From NCBI GenBank assembly GCA_036489025.1, contig DASXGN010000008.1:62001-126000 (forward strand): DNA of 64,000 bases. Direction: 5' to 3'. Below are positions 17,506 to 26,344 of this stretch, in pieces (the first letter of the stretch is position 1; each line of letters opens with the position of its first letter). The stretch comes from Dryocola sp036489025 (GTDB lineage: Bacteria; Pseudomonadota; Gammaproteobacteria; Enterobacterales; Enterobacteriaceae). Position numbers and translations under genes: made by a program. The notes below the pieces were generated by a model. The model was not told the DNA's origin and did not search any database. It worked only from the letters and a program-made list of their open reading frames with translations.

Positions 17506-20500
17506 GGGGCCTGCTGCGTGCGGCCTGCTTCAGCCTCTTATTTGCAGGCTGCGCGCTGGCCTACGATAACGAATTACAGCTTCTGTCGCGCAGCAATATC
17601 GTACTTGAAGATCCAGGCCTTAGCCCCGCCGAATGGCGTTGGGTTCGCGATCGTCAGCGGCTGCGGCTGGCCGTCTGGCAGCCGATGTCCCCACCTTATG
17701 ACATCACCACCGGGCTGAACGACTACGGCGGTATCAGCGCGGATGTCATCGGGCTTATTGCCAGAAACCTGATGCTAAAGGTTGAGGTGATACGCTATGA
17801 AAACTACGCGGCCGCGCTGGATGCGCTAAAGAGCGGGCAGGCGGATATTATTGCCCAGGCGGGTCAAAACCAGCAGCGGGAGGGGTTGATTCTGAGCCGG
17901 TCTTATAGTGAAAATAAGCCGGTTGCCGCGGTGAATATTGATATACCCGCCGCCCGGCCAATTGAAAATATAGCCCTCTGCGACGGCTACGACCGGGCGC
18001 TGTTGCAGGCCCGCTACCCTGGGGCAAAGGTCAAAAGCTATTCTTCGAACCGGCATGCATTAGAGGCTCTGGCCTTTCGCCACCTGGATCTTTTTATCTG
18101 CGACGCAACGACCACGCAGTACCTGATCAGCCAGTCAAACCTGATGAACCTTTCCCTGCGCCCGCTCGGGCAGCCCTTTAACACGGTCGGCTTTTCCTTT
18201 GCGGCCAGCGAACAAAATAAAGAGTGGATTCAGATTATCAACAAAGTCCTGAAGGTGGTTCCCTCAGGCGTGGTGGTTGATATCCATCGGCGGTGGAACG
18301 GCGGTATTCCGCTGTCGTTAAGCGAGCAGCGCCCGCTTTATACTTCGCTGGAAAGGAAGTGGATGGCGGCCCATAAAGAAATCCGCGTTGCCGTCGTCGC
18401 GGAAAATATGCCCGTTTCCTGGTTTACCCCTGCCGGGCAGATGAGGGGGATCATCGCGGATATTCTGACCGCGCTGCGCCTGCGCACCGGGTTTCATTTT
18501 AAAATACAGCCCTATCCAGATTTTGAAGCGGCGCTACAGGCCGTGGAAGAAGGTAACAGCGACGTCGTCGCCGGAACCATTGAGGAAAGCATCTGGCAGC
18601 ACCATCTGCTGACCACGCGCACCTGGCTTTATAACTCATGGGTGATGGTGGGCAGGAGACAAGGCCCGCCGAGCAAGCAGGCTCCGAGGATGGTTGTTCA
18701 GTCAGCTTTGGCCCCGGCCCGCTGGCTTGGGCAGCATGAAAAAGAGCAGGTAGACGTGGTGCAAAGCTGGCGCGCAGGCCTGGAGCGAGTCGGCAAAGGC
18801 AAAAGCGATATGATGATTATGCCGCTGATCGTCGCCAACGAATGGCTTTCCGCCCCTGACTACTCCGGCCTGAAGATTCTCGGCAGCGTGGACACTCCGC
18901 CGATGCGCTTCTCCTTTGGCGCAGCGGAAACCTTTTATCCTCTGATCGCCATTCTTAATAAGGCATTAATTAATATCCCGCCGGAAGATCTGCATGCCAT
19001 AACCCGCAGCGGCAGCAGCAACGAGCTGGCGCTGGTCAGCGTCAATCCCCTGCTGGCTTATAAAAATGTGGGGATCGCGCTGGCCGCTATTTTTGCCGCG
19101 GTATTTGTTGCCGGTGGGGCCTACCTGATTGGGCTTCGTCGCCGTTTGCGGACGCAGACTCTGGTGGCGAAACGAGCGGCAGAGGCAAACCTGCTGAAAA
19201 GTGATTTCCTCGCGACGATGAGCCATGAAATTCGTACGCCCGTCAGCGCGGTTAACGGCCTGCTCGAACTGGTGCTGGCCCGCCCGCAGGACGCAGAAAT
19301 CAACCCGCAGCGGATTCAGGTCGCCTTTCAGGCCTCCCAATCACTGCTGACGCTTATCGGCAATATTCTCGACGTCTCGCGCATCGAAGCGGGCAAGCTG
19401 CTTATTCACCCCGAGCGCGTTTCGCTGCTGGCGATTTTTGAGTCCGTGGCGGTGCTGTTTGAAACCCAGGCGCGGCAAAAAGGGCTCGAATTTGAGCTGG
19501 AAATGGACAGCGAGCTGGACGCGGAGGTGCTGGCGGACCCGCTACGGATCAGGCAGATAACCTCCAACCTGTTAAGCAACGCCATCAAATTTACCGCGTC
19601 GGGTCGGGTGCTGCTGCGGGTCATAAATGAAACGACGCAGCCTGCGAAGCTGGTTCACCTGCGTATCGACGTCGAAGACACCGGGGAAGGGATGGTGCCA
19701 GCCTTGCAGCGACGGCTGTTCCAGCCTTTTGCGCAGGATGAGAATCATCGGCTGGCGAGACAGGGCAGCGGCCTTGGGCTGTATATTTGTCGTCGGCTGG
19801 TGGAAATGATGGGCGGTGAGATATCCCTGCGCAGTTCGCCCTCGCAGGGCACGCAGGCTACGGTTTCGCTTCGCCTCCCCGTTCTGGCACCGGTCTCCTC
19901 CGCCGAACCCGTGCAGGAAGCCATTTTGCCAAAGCAAAGCCGCTCCCTGCCGGTGCCGATCGTGGATGACAATCCTGTCAGCCGCATGCTGCTGGAGCAT
20001 CAGCTCACACACCTTGGTTTCTCCGTGCTTTCGTTTTCCAGTGCTCAGGAGCTGCTTCTTTATCTCGGGCGTTGTCCGGTTTCGATCGTCATGACGGATT
20101 GCAGCATGCCGGACAGGGATGGGTTTGAGCTGGCGAGTATCCTGCGCAGCCTTTTTCCTCAGATCTTTATTGTCGGCGTGACCGCGGATGCACGTGACAG
20201 CACGCTCGTGAAGGCCATGGATGCGGGGATGAATGCCTGCCTGTTCAAGCCCGTGACCCTGGAGCGGCTGGCAGAATGTCTGGCTGACTCCGGCCTGCAA
20301 ACGCCGGAAGAGACACCTCAACCGTCTTTTGATTTACCCGCCGCGCTTCTGGAAGGGGAGCACGCCCACGCTTTTCTTAGCCTGCAGCTGGCCGCTCTGG
20401 ATGAAACGCTGGCCTGGCTTCCCGACTATGCCGATCTGCCGGAAGACAGCGTCAAATCAGGTCTGCATCGCCTTCGCGGCGGGATTCAACTGCTCGGCGT

Positions 20501-20663
20501 GGCCGACATCGAAACGCTGTGCCTGAGGCTTGAGCAGAACCTGGTGCCCCATGAAATGGCCGAGCTGGAAGCGTTGCTAACGGGGCTGCGCGAGGCGCTT
20601 GTGGAAAGACTACAAACGCAGTCGACCGTCCTACAGAGGAATGAGGACGTGCGCGCGTCGTAA
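17499..20663 (+). CDS. Hybrid sensor histidine kinase, BvgS/EvgS-like
   Basis: A 1054-residue unorthodox inner-membrane kinase. Visible order: signal peptide; two tandem periplasmic Venus-flytrap (SBP_bac_3) domains at about 45-270 and 280-505; membrane segment at about 524-546; HisKA with H576 in MSHEIRTP; ATPase domain (SNAIKFT, DTGEGM, GSGLGLYICRRLVEMMGG); receiver with D864 in MTDCSMPDRDG and K in LFKPVTL; and an HPt domain with H near residue 990 (LHRLRGG). BvgS and EvgS carry a PAS domain between the membrane and HisKA; here only a short linker is present. The signal is unknown. The adjacent DUF1090 and usher genes are plausible targets. Confidence 0.9.
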   Translation: MLRGLLRAACFSLLFAGCALAYDNELQLLSRSNIVLEDPGLSPAEWRWVRDRQRLRLAVWQPMSPPYDITTGLNDYGGISADVIGLIARNLMLKVEVIRYENYAAALDALKSGQADIIAQAGQNQQREGLILSRSYSENKPVAAVNIDIPAARPIENIALCDGYDRALLQARYPGAKVKSYSSNRHALEALAFRHLDLFICDATTTQYLISQSNLMNLSLRPLGQPFNTVGFSFAASEQNKEWIQIINKVLKVVPSGVVVDIHRRWNGGIPLSLSEQRPLYTSLERKWMAAHKEIRVAVVAENMPVSWFTPAGQMRGIIADILTALRLRTGFHFKIQPYPDFEAALQAVEEGNSDVVAGTIEESIWQHHLLTTRTWLYNSWVMVGRRQGPPSKQAPRMVVQSALAPARWLGQHEKEQVDVVQSWRAGLERVGKGKSDMMIMPLIVANEWLSAPDYSGLKILGSVDTPPMRFSFGAAETFYPLIAILNKALINIPPEDLHAITRSGSSNELALVSVNPLLAYKNVGIALAAIFAAVFVAGGAYLIGLRRRLRTQTLVAKRAAEANLLKSDFLATMSHEIRTPVSAVNGLLELVLARPQDAEINPQRIQVAFQASQSLLTLIGNILDVSRIEAGKLLIHPERVSLLAIFESVAVLFETQARQKGLEFELEMDSELDAEVLADPLRIRQITSNLLSNAIKFTASGRVLLRVINETTQPAKLVHLRIDVEDTGEGMVPALQRRLFQPFAQDENHRLARQGSGLGLYICRRLVEMMGGEISLRSSPSQGTQATVSLRLPVLAPVSSAEPVQEAILPKQSRSLPVPIVDDNPVSRMLLEHQLTHLGFSVLSFSSAQELLLYLGRCPVSIVMTDCSMPDRDGFELASILRSLFPQIFIVGVTADARDSTLVKAMDAGMNACLFKPVTLERLAECLADSGLQTPEETPQPSFDLPAALLEGEHAHAFLSLQLAALDETLAWLPDYADLPEDSVKSGLHRLRGGIQLLGVADIETLCLRLEQNLVPHEMAELEALLTGLREALVERLQTQSTVLQRNEDVRAS

Positions 20664-20735
20664 ACGCCATGCGGGGCGCCTACTCTTTTGCCTCAGGAGA
20701 CCGCAGGTTCGCGGTCAAACAAAGGAGAGACGACG

Positions 20736-21164
20736 ATGAAAAAATTAATGATGGTTCTGGCACTGGCTCTGACCGCAGGTGCTGTCACTACCGCTCAGGC
20801 AGCAGAAAGCTGCGCTTCTAAGCGCGCCGCGTTAGAAAAAGAAATTTCTATCGCCCAGCAGTATGGCAATGCTTATAAAGTGGCGGGCCTGAAAAAAGCG
20901 CTGGCGGAAGTGAACGCGCATTGCACCAACGACAGCGTGCTGTCCGATGCGCGTAAAGAAGTCAGCAAGCTGGAGAAAAAGCTGGCTGAAAAACGCGGTG
21001 ACGTCAGCGAAGTTCAGGCCGATCTGAAAAAGGCCCAGGCTAAGGGCGACATGAAGAAAGTTGCGAAATATCAGAGCAAACTGGCAGAGAAAAGAGCCGA
21101 AATGAATGAAATTCAGCAAAAGCTGAATCAGGCTCGCGCTGAACTCGCTCAGCTGCAGAAATAA
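20736..21164 (+). CDS. DUF1090 (YqjC-like) periplasmic coiled-coil protein
   Basis: A 142-residue protein with a clear signal peptide (MKKLMMVLALALTAGAVTTAQA) and a highly charged mature region: ESCASKRAALEKEI, then long Lys/Glu/Ala heptads predicted to form coiled coil. Two cysteines (in ESCASK and AHCTND) could form a disulphide. This is the DUF1090 pattern seen in E. coli YqjC, whose role is little known. The start at 20736 follows AAAGGAGAGACGACG. It lies 72 bases after the sensor kinase on the same strand and ends at a terminator before the usher. Confidence 0.85.
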   Translation: MKKLMMVLALALTAGAVTTAQAAESCASKRAALEKEISIAQQYGNAYKVAGLKKALAEVNAHCTNDSVLSDARKEVSKLEKKLAEKRGDVSEVQADLKKAQAKGDMKKVAKYQSKLAEKRAEMNEIQQKLNQARAELAQLQK

Positions 21165-21178
21165 TCAGGTAAGCGGAC

Positions 21179-21206
21179 AGAAAGCGGCTATTTTTTGCCG
21201 CTTTCT
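21179..21206 (+). terminator. Terminator after the DUF1090 gene
   Basis: AGAAAGCGGC, an eight-base T-rich loop and GCCGCTTTCT form a perfect 10-base stem, followed by TCTTTTC. It lies between the DUF1090 gene and the usher, so the usher (start 21218) may be expressed only by read-through or from an unrecognised start. Confidence 0.75.
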
Positions 21207-21217
21207 TCTTTTCATTA

Positions 21218-23326
21218 ATGTGGTTAAGAAAATCACTGCTTGGTGCTCTGCTGAGCATCATCACGCTCACCTCGGCGGCAGACGATAAAACCTGGATTAT
21301 CCTCAACAACGCCTTTAAAGGGTCTATTGCCCTGCGTTTTATTCATGATTCCCCCTGCCTGACCTCGCCGCTTCTCGAAGAATGGGGCGTGCGCCGCAGC
21401 GTGCTCGATCGTCTGGCGTGGACGGATGAGCAGTGCCTGTCAGCCGACGCGGCGCGGCGGTTCAGCTTCAAATACTGGTATCGTCCGGACGCGGGGCTGC
21501 TAACCCTGCTGATTCCTGAAGAGGCGAGAAACCCGCAGCAAAACGGCGTCACAACCAGCCGCTGGGATGAAGGTATAAACGCCATGCTGCTCAACTATCG
21601 TTTTGACGTCGACCATCAGCGGGCCAGGTACGCCAGGGAAGAGTCGGGCAGCGACGGCACCCTTGCGCTGGACGGCGGTCTGAATGTCGGCCCGTGGCGG
21701 CTGCGCTATCAAAGCACTTTCTGGCGGCTTCGCTCGGGCGAGCAGGGCTCATACACGCGCGGCTATTCCCTGTGGCGGAGCCTTCGCCCGCTGCGTGCCC
21801 GGCTGACGCTTGGCGATGGGATGACGGCCGGATCGATATTCGACAGCTTTAGCTATCGCGGTGCGGCTCTGGCCAGCGACGAAGCGATGTACCCGGACAG
21901 CTGGCGCCCTTTTTCGCCCTGGATTAGCGGCTACGCCCGCTCGGAAGCGGAGGTGACTATTCATCAGAACGGTGAGCGTGTTTATCGCCTCCATGTTCCG
22001 CCAGGCCCATTCACTATCCATGACTTTTATCCGCCCAATCCACAGGGCGATCTGGAGTTAACCGTTCAGGAAAGCGACGGCTCGGAGCGTACGCGAATTT
22101 TACCGTGGGCGGTGATGCCTAACCTGACCGGGGAAAATATCTTCAGCTACGAGCTGGCCGCGGGCCGCTATAAGCCTTGGGCAGGCAGCGACAGCGATAA
22201 AGATCGCTTCATACAGTCGACGTTTTCATGGGGTATTAGCCGGGGGACCACGCTTTTTGCGGGTCTCCAGCAGGGGGAGGATTACGCCAGCCAGGTGCTC
22301 GGCATGGGGCAAAATCTCTATGCCCTGGGGGCACTTTCCGCGGATCTGTCCTCCGCGAGATATACCCAGAAAAAACAAGTCTCGCGGGGTGAGGTTCTGC
22401 GCCTTCGCTACGCAAAATCCTTCTTCACCACGCAGACCAACGTGACCGGCAAACTGCAGTGGTATCCGAAAAATGGCCGCTACCGCACGATGGAAGAGAA
22501 AATCAGCCGTGCGGATATGCTGCGCTACGGCTGGGACGACGACAACGGCCAGCGCGCGGTGCGCGGCCAGCTGGAAATTAACCAGAGTTTTAATGAGGAT
22601 TCCACGCTGAGTCTGAGCTGGGACTGGACCCGCTCCCGTCGGCAGCATGCCAGCCGCCAGAGCCTTATCTTTAGCTTAGATACCCGCTGGAATGAGTTGG
22701 ACATTGGCGTTTACGGCGGCAGAGAACGTTACCAGGCCCGGCGCGCTGAATCGGTCATTGGCCTTAATTTTAGCCTCCCCCTGTCGCTCGGCAGCCAGAC
22801 GGTCAACGTGGGCTACGTGAGCGAAATGCAAAGCCGTAATGCAAATAGCCACGGCATAAATGTCTATGGCTCGGCGCTGAGCGACTACAGTTTACGCTAC
22901 GACGTGACCGCGCAGCACCTGGAGCACGGCAACGATGAGCTTAAGGCCAGCGCGGGATATCAGTACAACGCGGGCGAGGCTAACCTTAGCCTGACGCGCA
23001 GCGGCCCGCAGCGTGATTATCATCTGGACGTCAGCGGCAGCCTGCTTGCCCATCGCGGGGGCGTTGTGGCCGGACAGGCGCTTGGGGAAACCGTGGCGCT
23101 CGTTGAAGTACCCGCCACGCCGGGCGTGGCTTTTTACAATCAGTTTGGCAGCGTAACTAACGCGAGGGGCGAGATGCTGGTGAGCTACATGACGCCCTGG
23201 CGCGTAAACCGCATCACGGTGGATAGCTCAAACCTGCCCGAAAACCTGCGTCTGGAAAACGAAGAAGTGGAGGTCGTCCCCACCGGCGGGGCCGTGGTGC
23301 AGGTCAATTTTCTCCCGCAGCGCTAG
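21218..23326 (+). CDS. Orphan fimbrial usher-like protein lacking parts of both ends
   Basis: A 702-residue outer-membrane usher relative; ordinary PapC/FimD ushers have about 800-880. Signal peptide (to about residue 20), then usher signatures in order: WDEGINAMLLNYRF, LTLGDGMTAGSIFDS, VPPGPFTIHDFYPP, NLTGENIFSYELAAGRYKPW, and near the end MLVSYMTPWRVNRITVDSSNLPEN (as two short conserved runs) and VVPTGGAVVQVNF. Compared with FimD, about 40 residues of the chaperone-binding N-terminal domain are missing: the mature protein starts at the strand equivalent to YRVDIYLNN. The final beta-sandwich domain after the VPT-GA motif is absent too. No chaperone, pilin or adhesin gene is nearby. The frame is intact, so it is either a repurposed barrel or an early decay product. 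Confidence 0.85.
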   Translation: MWLRKSLLGALLSIITLTSAADDKTWIILNNAFKGSIALRFIHDSPCLTSPLLEEWGVRRSVLDRLAWTDEQCLSADAARRFSFKYWYRPDAGLLTLLIPEEARNPQQNGVTTSRWDEGINAMLLNYRFDVDHQRARYAREESGSDGTLALDGGLNVGPWRLRYQSTFWRLRSGEQGSYTRGYSLWRSLRPLRARLTLGDGMTAGSIFDSFSYRGAALASDEAMYPDSWRPFSPWISGYARSEAEVTIHQNGERVYRLHVPPGPFTIHDFYPPNPQGDLELTVQESDGSERTRILPWAVMPNLTGENIFSYELAAGRYKPWAGSDSDKDRFIQSTFSWGISRGTTLFAGLQQGEDYASQVLGMGQNLYALGALSADLSSARYTQKKQVSRGEVLRLRYAKSFFTTQTNVTGKLQWYPKNGRYRTMEEKISRADMLRYGWDDDNGQRAVRGQLEINQSFNEDSTLSLSWDWTRSRRQHASRQSLIFSLDTRWNELDIGVYGGRERYQARRAESVIGLNFSLPLSLGSQTVNVGYVSEMQSRNANSHGINVYGSALSDYSLRYDVTAQHLEHGNDELKASAGYQYNAGEANLSLTRSGPQRDYHLDVSGSLLAHRGGVVAGQALGETVALVEVPATPGVAFYNQFGSVTNARGEMLVSYMTPWRVNRITVDSSNLPENLRLENEEVEVVPTGGAVVQVNFLPQR

Positions 23327-23376
23327 CTCAATTTTTTCCCTCTCGCCTTCCGGGGCGATCACAGAATTGAATATCC

Positions 23377-23399
23377 ATCATTACTCTAAGGCTAATGAT
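23377..23399 (+). promoter_or_regulatory. Candidate MdcR operator ahead of mdcA
   Basis: ATCATTA and TAATGAT are perfect inverted 7-mers separated by nine bases. They contain a T-N11-A core (T82, A94 of the 23300s), the LysR-family binding pattern. It is the only clear dyad in the 169-base gap before mdcA. That MdcR binds it is inferred. Confidence 0.45.
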
Positions 23400-23415
23400 T
23401 CGTCTGCTACCTTAA

Positions 23416-23444
23416 TTGATACCCTAAAGAGGTAAGCGCACAAT
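23416..23444 (+). promoter_or_regulatory. Candidate mdc operon promoter
   Basis: TTGATA (23416-23421), 17 bases, then CACAAT (23439-23444). The -35 and the spacing are good, the -10 moderate. It lies 17 bases after the dyad at 23377-23399, a normal geometry for activation by a LysR-type protein. Confidence 0.35.
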
Positions 23445-23495
23445 TTAATCAGACTAAAGCAAATCAAAATGATGAGCTGAATCAGGAGGTTAATA

Positions 23496-25151
23496 ATGAA
23501 GGCTTGCCAAAAGCCAGCACGTGTCTGGAACACGCGCCGCACCGAAAAGCAGCGGCGTATGGCTTCCACCAACGTTCAGGGCAAGGTGCTTCCGACCGAA
23601 GGCCTTGTCGATATGCTGGAAAAACTGATCGCCCCGGGCGATCGCGTGGTGCTTGAAGGGAACAACCAGAAGCAGGCAGATTTCCTGTCGCGCATGCTGG
23701 CCGAAGTCAGCCCTGCTAAAGTTCACGACCTGCACATGATTATGCCGAGCGTAGGGCGCAGCGAACACCTTGATATCTTTGAAAAAGGCATTGCCCGCAA
23801 ACTTGATTTCTCTTTCTCCGGCACCCAGAGCCTGCGCATTTCGCAGCTGCTGGAAGACGGCCAGTTAGAAATTGGTGCCATCCACACCTACATCGAACTT
23901 TACTCCCGCCTGTACGTTGACCTTGCGCCAAACGTCGCGCTGATTGCCGGTTTTAAAGCGGACCGCAAAGGTAACCTCTACACCGGCGCCAGCACCGAAG
24001 ATACCCCCGCGCTGGTTGAAGCCGCCGCTTTCCATGACGGCATTGTTATCGCCCAGGTTAATGAACTGGTGGACGACGAGTGCGACCTGCCTCGCGTAGA
24101 TATTCCCGGTTCGTGGATTGATTACGTAGTGGTGGCCGATAAGCCGTTCTTTATCGAACCGCTGTTTACCCGCGACCCGCGCCTGATCAAGCAGGAACAC
24201 ATCCTGATGGCGATGATGGCGATTAAAGGCATCTACGCCGAGCACCAAGTGCAGTCGCTCAACCACGGCATCGGCTTTAACACCGCCGCCATCGAGCTGC
24301 TGCTGCCGACCTACGGCGAACAGCTGGGCCTGAAGGGCAAAATCTGTAAACACTGGACGCTGAACCCGCACCCGACGCTGATCCCCGCCATCGAAAGCGG
24401 CTGGGTTGAAAGCGTGCACTGCTTCGGCGGCGAGCTGGGGATGGAAGAGTACATCCGCGCCCGCCCGGACATCTTCTTTACCGGTGCCGACGGCTCCATG
24501 CGCTCGAACCGCGCGATGTGCCAGCTTGCCGGGCAGTATGCCGTAGATATGTTTATCGGCTCCACCCTACAGGTTGACGGCTTTGCTAACTCCTCCACCG
24601 TGACCCGCGGTCGTCTGTCCGGTTTCGGCGGGGCGCCAAATATGGGCCACGATCCGCACGGCCGTCGTCATGCCACACCGGCCTGGCTGGCGATGCAGAA
24701 AGAGCCCGACCTGATGCTGCGCGGCCGCAAGCTGGTTGTGCAGATGGTGGAAACCTTCCAGGCGGGCGTGAAGCCAACCTTCGTTGAAAAACTCGATGCT
24801 ATCGAGGTGGCCAAAACCTCCGGCATGCCGCTGGCTCCGGTCATGATCTACGGCGATGACGTGACTCACGTGCTGACCGAAGAAGGTATCGCGTATCTGT
24901 ATCGCGCCGACAGCCTGGAAGAACGCCGGGCGATGACCGCAGCCGTAGCGGGGATCACCGACATCGGTCTGGGCGTGGACGCTAAGCGCGTGGCGCAGCT
25001 TCGCCAGAGCGGCAAAGTCGTCTTCCCGGAAGACATGGGCATTCGCCGCAGCGACGCAACCCGCTCCCTGCTGGCCGCCAGCAGCGTGTCTGACCTGGTT
25101 GAATGGTCAGACGGCCTGTACAACCCACCTGCGAAATTCCGGAGCTGGTAA
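23496..25151 (+). CDS. mdcA: Malonate decarboxylase alpha subunit (acetyl-S-ACP:malonate ACP transferase)
   Basis: A 551-residue cytoplasmic subunit that exchanges acetyl for malonyl on the acyl carrier subunit MdcC, the first step of malonate decarboxylation. Recognisable stretches: GDRVVLEGNNQKQADFLSR, HDLHMIMPSVGRSEHLD, DGQLEIGAIHTYIELYSRLY and GRLSGFGGAPNMGHDPHGRR. Length equals that of the Klebsiella protein. AGGAGG lies 6 bases before the ATG. The stop overlaps the mdcB start by one base (TAATG). Confidence 0.95.
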   Translation: MKACQKPARVWNTRRTEKQRRMASTNVQGKVLPTEGLVDMLEKLIAPGDRVVLEGNNQKQADFLSRMLAEVSPAKVHDLHMIMPSVGRSEHLDIFEKGIARKLDFSFSGTQSLRISQLLEDGQLEIGAIHTYIELYSRLYVDLAPNVALIAGFKADRKGNLYTGASTEDTPALVEAAAFHDGIVIAQVNELVDDECDLPRVDIPGSWIDYVVVADKPFFIEPLFTRDPRLIKQEHILMAMMAIKGIYAEHQVQSLNHGIGFNTAAIELLLPTYGEQLGLKGKICKHWTLNPHPTLIPAIESGWVESVHCFGGELGMEEYIRARPDIFFTGADGSMRSNRAMCQLAGQYAVDMFIGSTLQVDGFANSSTVTRGRLSGFGGAPNMGHDPHGRRHATPAWLAMQKEPDLMLRGRKLVVQMVETFQAGVKPTFVEKLDAIEVAKTSGMPLAPVMIYGDDVTHVLTEEGIAYLYRADSLEERRAMTAAVAGITDIGLGVDAKRVAQLRQSGKVVFPEDMGIRRSDATRSLLAASSVSDLVEWSDGLYNPPAKFRSW

Positions 25152-26035
25152 TGAAACTGCATCCCCAGGAAAGGATTGAGGACAGCGCGCAGCGGCTGGC
25201 GAGGGTTGCCACCCAAAGCCTGATTGACGAAGCCCGTTTAAGCCCGAAGCCCGGACTGGTGGATAGCCGGGGAAACGGCGCGCATCACGACCTGAGCTTA
25301 GGCCTGATGGAGCGCTCGGCGCACAGCCTTTCCCCCACGTTTCATGCGCTGGCCCTGCAAAGCTGGCAGCGTCCGGGGGATATCGCGCTGCGCCAGCTCG
25401 TTGGGCGGCTTGGCCGCGAAGGTGAGCAGCAGATGATGGCGGCTACCGGCGGAGTGAATACTCACCGGGGCGCTATCTGGGCGCTGGGCCTGCTGGTTTC
25501 TGCCGCCGCGATGTGCGGCCTGGCAGGCAGCAGCGAAGAGATTGCCGCCGCCGCCGCCCGCCTTGCCAGCCTGCCGGACAGCGCAGCACCGAAAATTTTC
25601 AGTAAGGGGTTACGGGCCACGAGGCGCTACCGCGTACCCGGCGCTCGCGAAGAGGCGCAGCTTGGTTTTCCGCACGTGATGCGTCTGGCCTTGCCGCAGC
25701 TGCGAAAAAGCCGCCTGCACGGCGCAACGGAGCAGCAGGCTCGGCTTGATGCGCTGATGGCGATCATGACCTCATTAAGCGATACCTGCGTGCTTTCGCG
25801 GGCCGGACTGGAAGGGCTGGAAGCCATGCAAAACGGCGCGCGCAGCGTGCTGTCCGCGGGCGGAATGGCGCAGTCCGACGGCCGTAAGGCGCTGGCAAAG
25901 CTTGATAAGCACATGCTCGCGCTCAACGCCTCTCCGGGCGGCGCGGCGGATTTACTGGCCGCCACGCTGATGCTCGATGCCATTGCCTGCGATGACCCGC
26001 TCGTCGCCCCATTACCGCAGCATTCACACTTTTAA
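25151..26035 (+). CDS. mdcB: Triphosphoribosyl-dephospho-CoA synthase
   Basis: A 294-residue CitG/MdcB-family enzyme. It joins ATP and dephospho-CoA to make 2'-(5''-triphosphoribosyl)-3'-dephospho-CoA, the prosthetic-group precursor for MdcC. Family motifs are visible: EARLSPKPGLVDSRGNGAHHD, the ATGGVNTHRGAIWALGLL glycine-rich region and SDTCVLSRAG. The ATG at 25151 overlaps the mdcA stop; an in-frame GTG further upstream (25103) lies within mdcA and is unlikely. Confidence 0.93.
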   Translation: MKLHPQERIEDSAQRLARVATQSLIDEARLSPKPGLVDSRGNGAHHDLSLGLMERSAHSLSPTFHALALQSWQRPGDIALRQLVGRLGREGEQQMMAATGGVNTHRGAIWALGLLVSAAAMCGLAGSSEEIAAAAARLASLPDSAAPKIFSKGLRATRRYRVPGAREEAQLGFPHVMRLALPQLRKSRLHGATEQQARLDALMAIMTSLSDTCVLSRAGLEGLEAMQNGARSVLSAGGMAQSDGRKALAKLDKHMLALNASPGGAADLLAATLMLDAIACDDPLVAPLPQHSHF

Positions 26036-26044
26036 GAGGGTGTT

Positions 26045-26344
26045 ATGGAACACATTACGTTGTCCTTCCCGGCAACCCGTACCGTCAGCGGCAAAGCGCT
26101 GGCCGGCGTGGTTGGCTCCGGTGATATGGAAGTGCTTTTTACCGCCGCTCAGGGCGAAACCCTGACCGTCGACATCACCACCTCGGTGGATAACAGCGAG
26201 CAGCGCTGGCAGGCACTTTTTGCCCGCATCGGTTCGCTGAGCAGCCTGCCCGCCGGGCAGATGTTGATTCACGACTTTGGCGCGACGCCGGGCGTGGCGC
26301 GCATTCGTATTGAACAGGTATTTGAAGAGGTGAGCCATGCGTGA
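26045..26344 (+). CDS. mdcC: Malonate decarboxylase acyl carrier (delta) subunit
   Basis: A 99-residue acyl carrier protein. It carries the phosphoribosyl-dephospho-CoA group on a serine; S25 in VVGSGDMEVLF corresponds to the modified serine of the Klebsiella protein. It shuttles acetyl and malonyl groups between MdcA and MdcD/E. The 3' end overlaps mdcD by 8 bases. AAGAGGGTG lies just before the ATG. Confidence 0.93.
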   Translation: MEHITLSFPATRTVSGKALAGVVGSGDMEVLFTAAQGETLTVDITTSVDNSEQRWQALFARIGSLSSLPAGQMLIHDFGATPGVARIRIEQVFEEVSHA

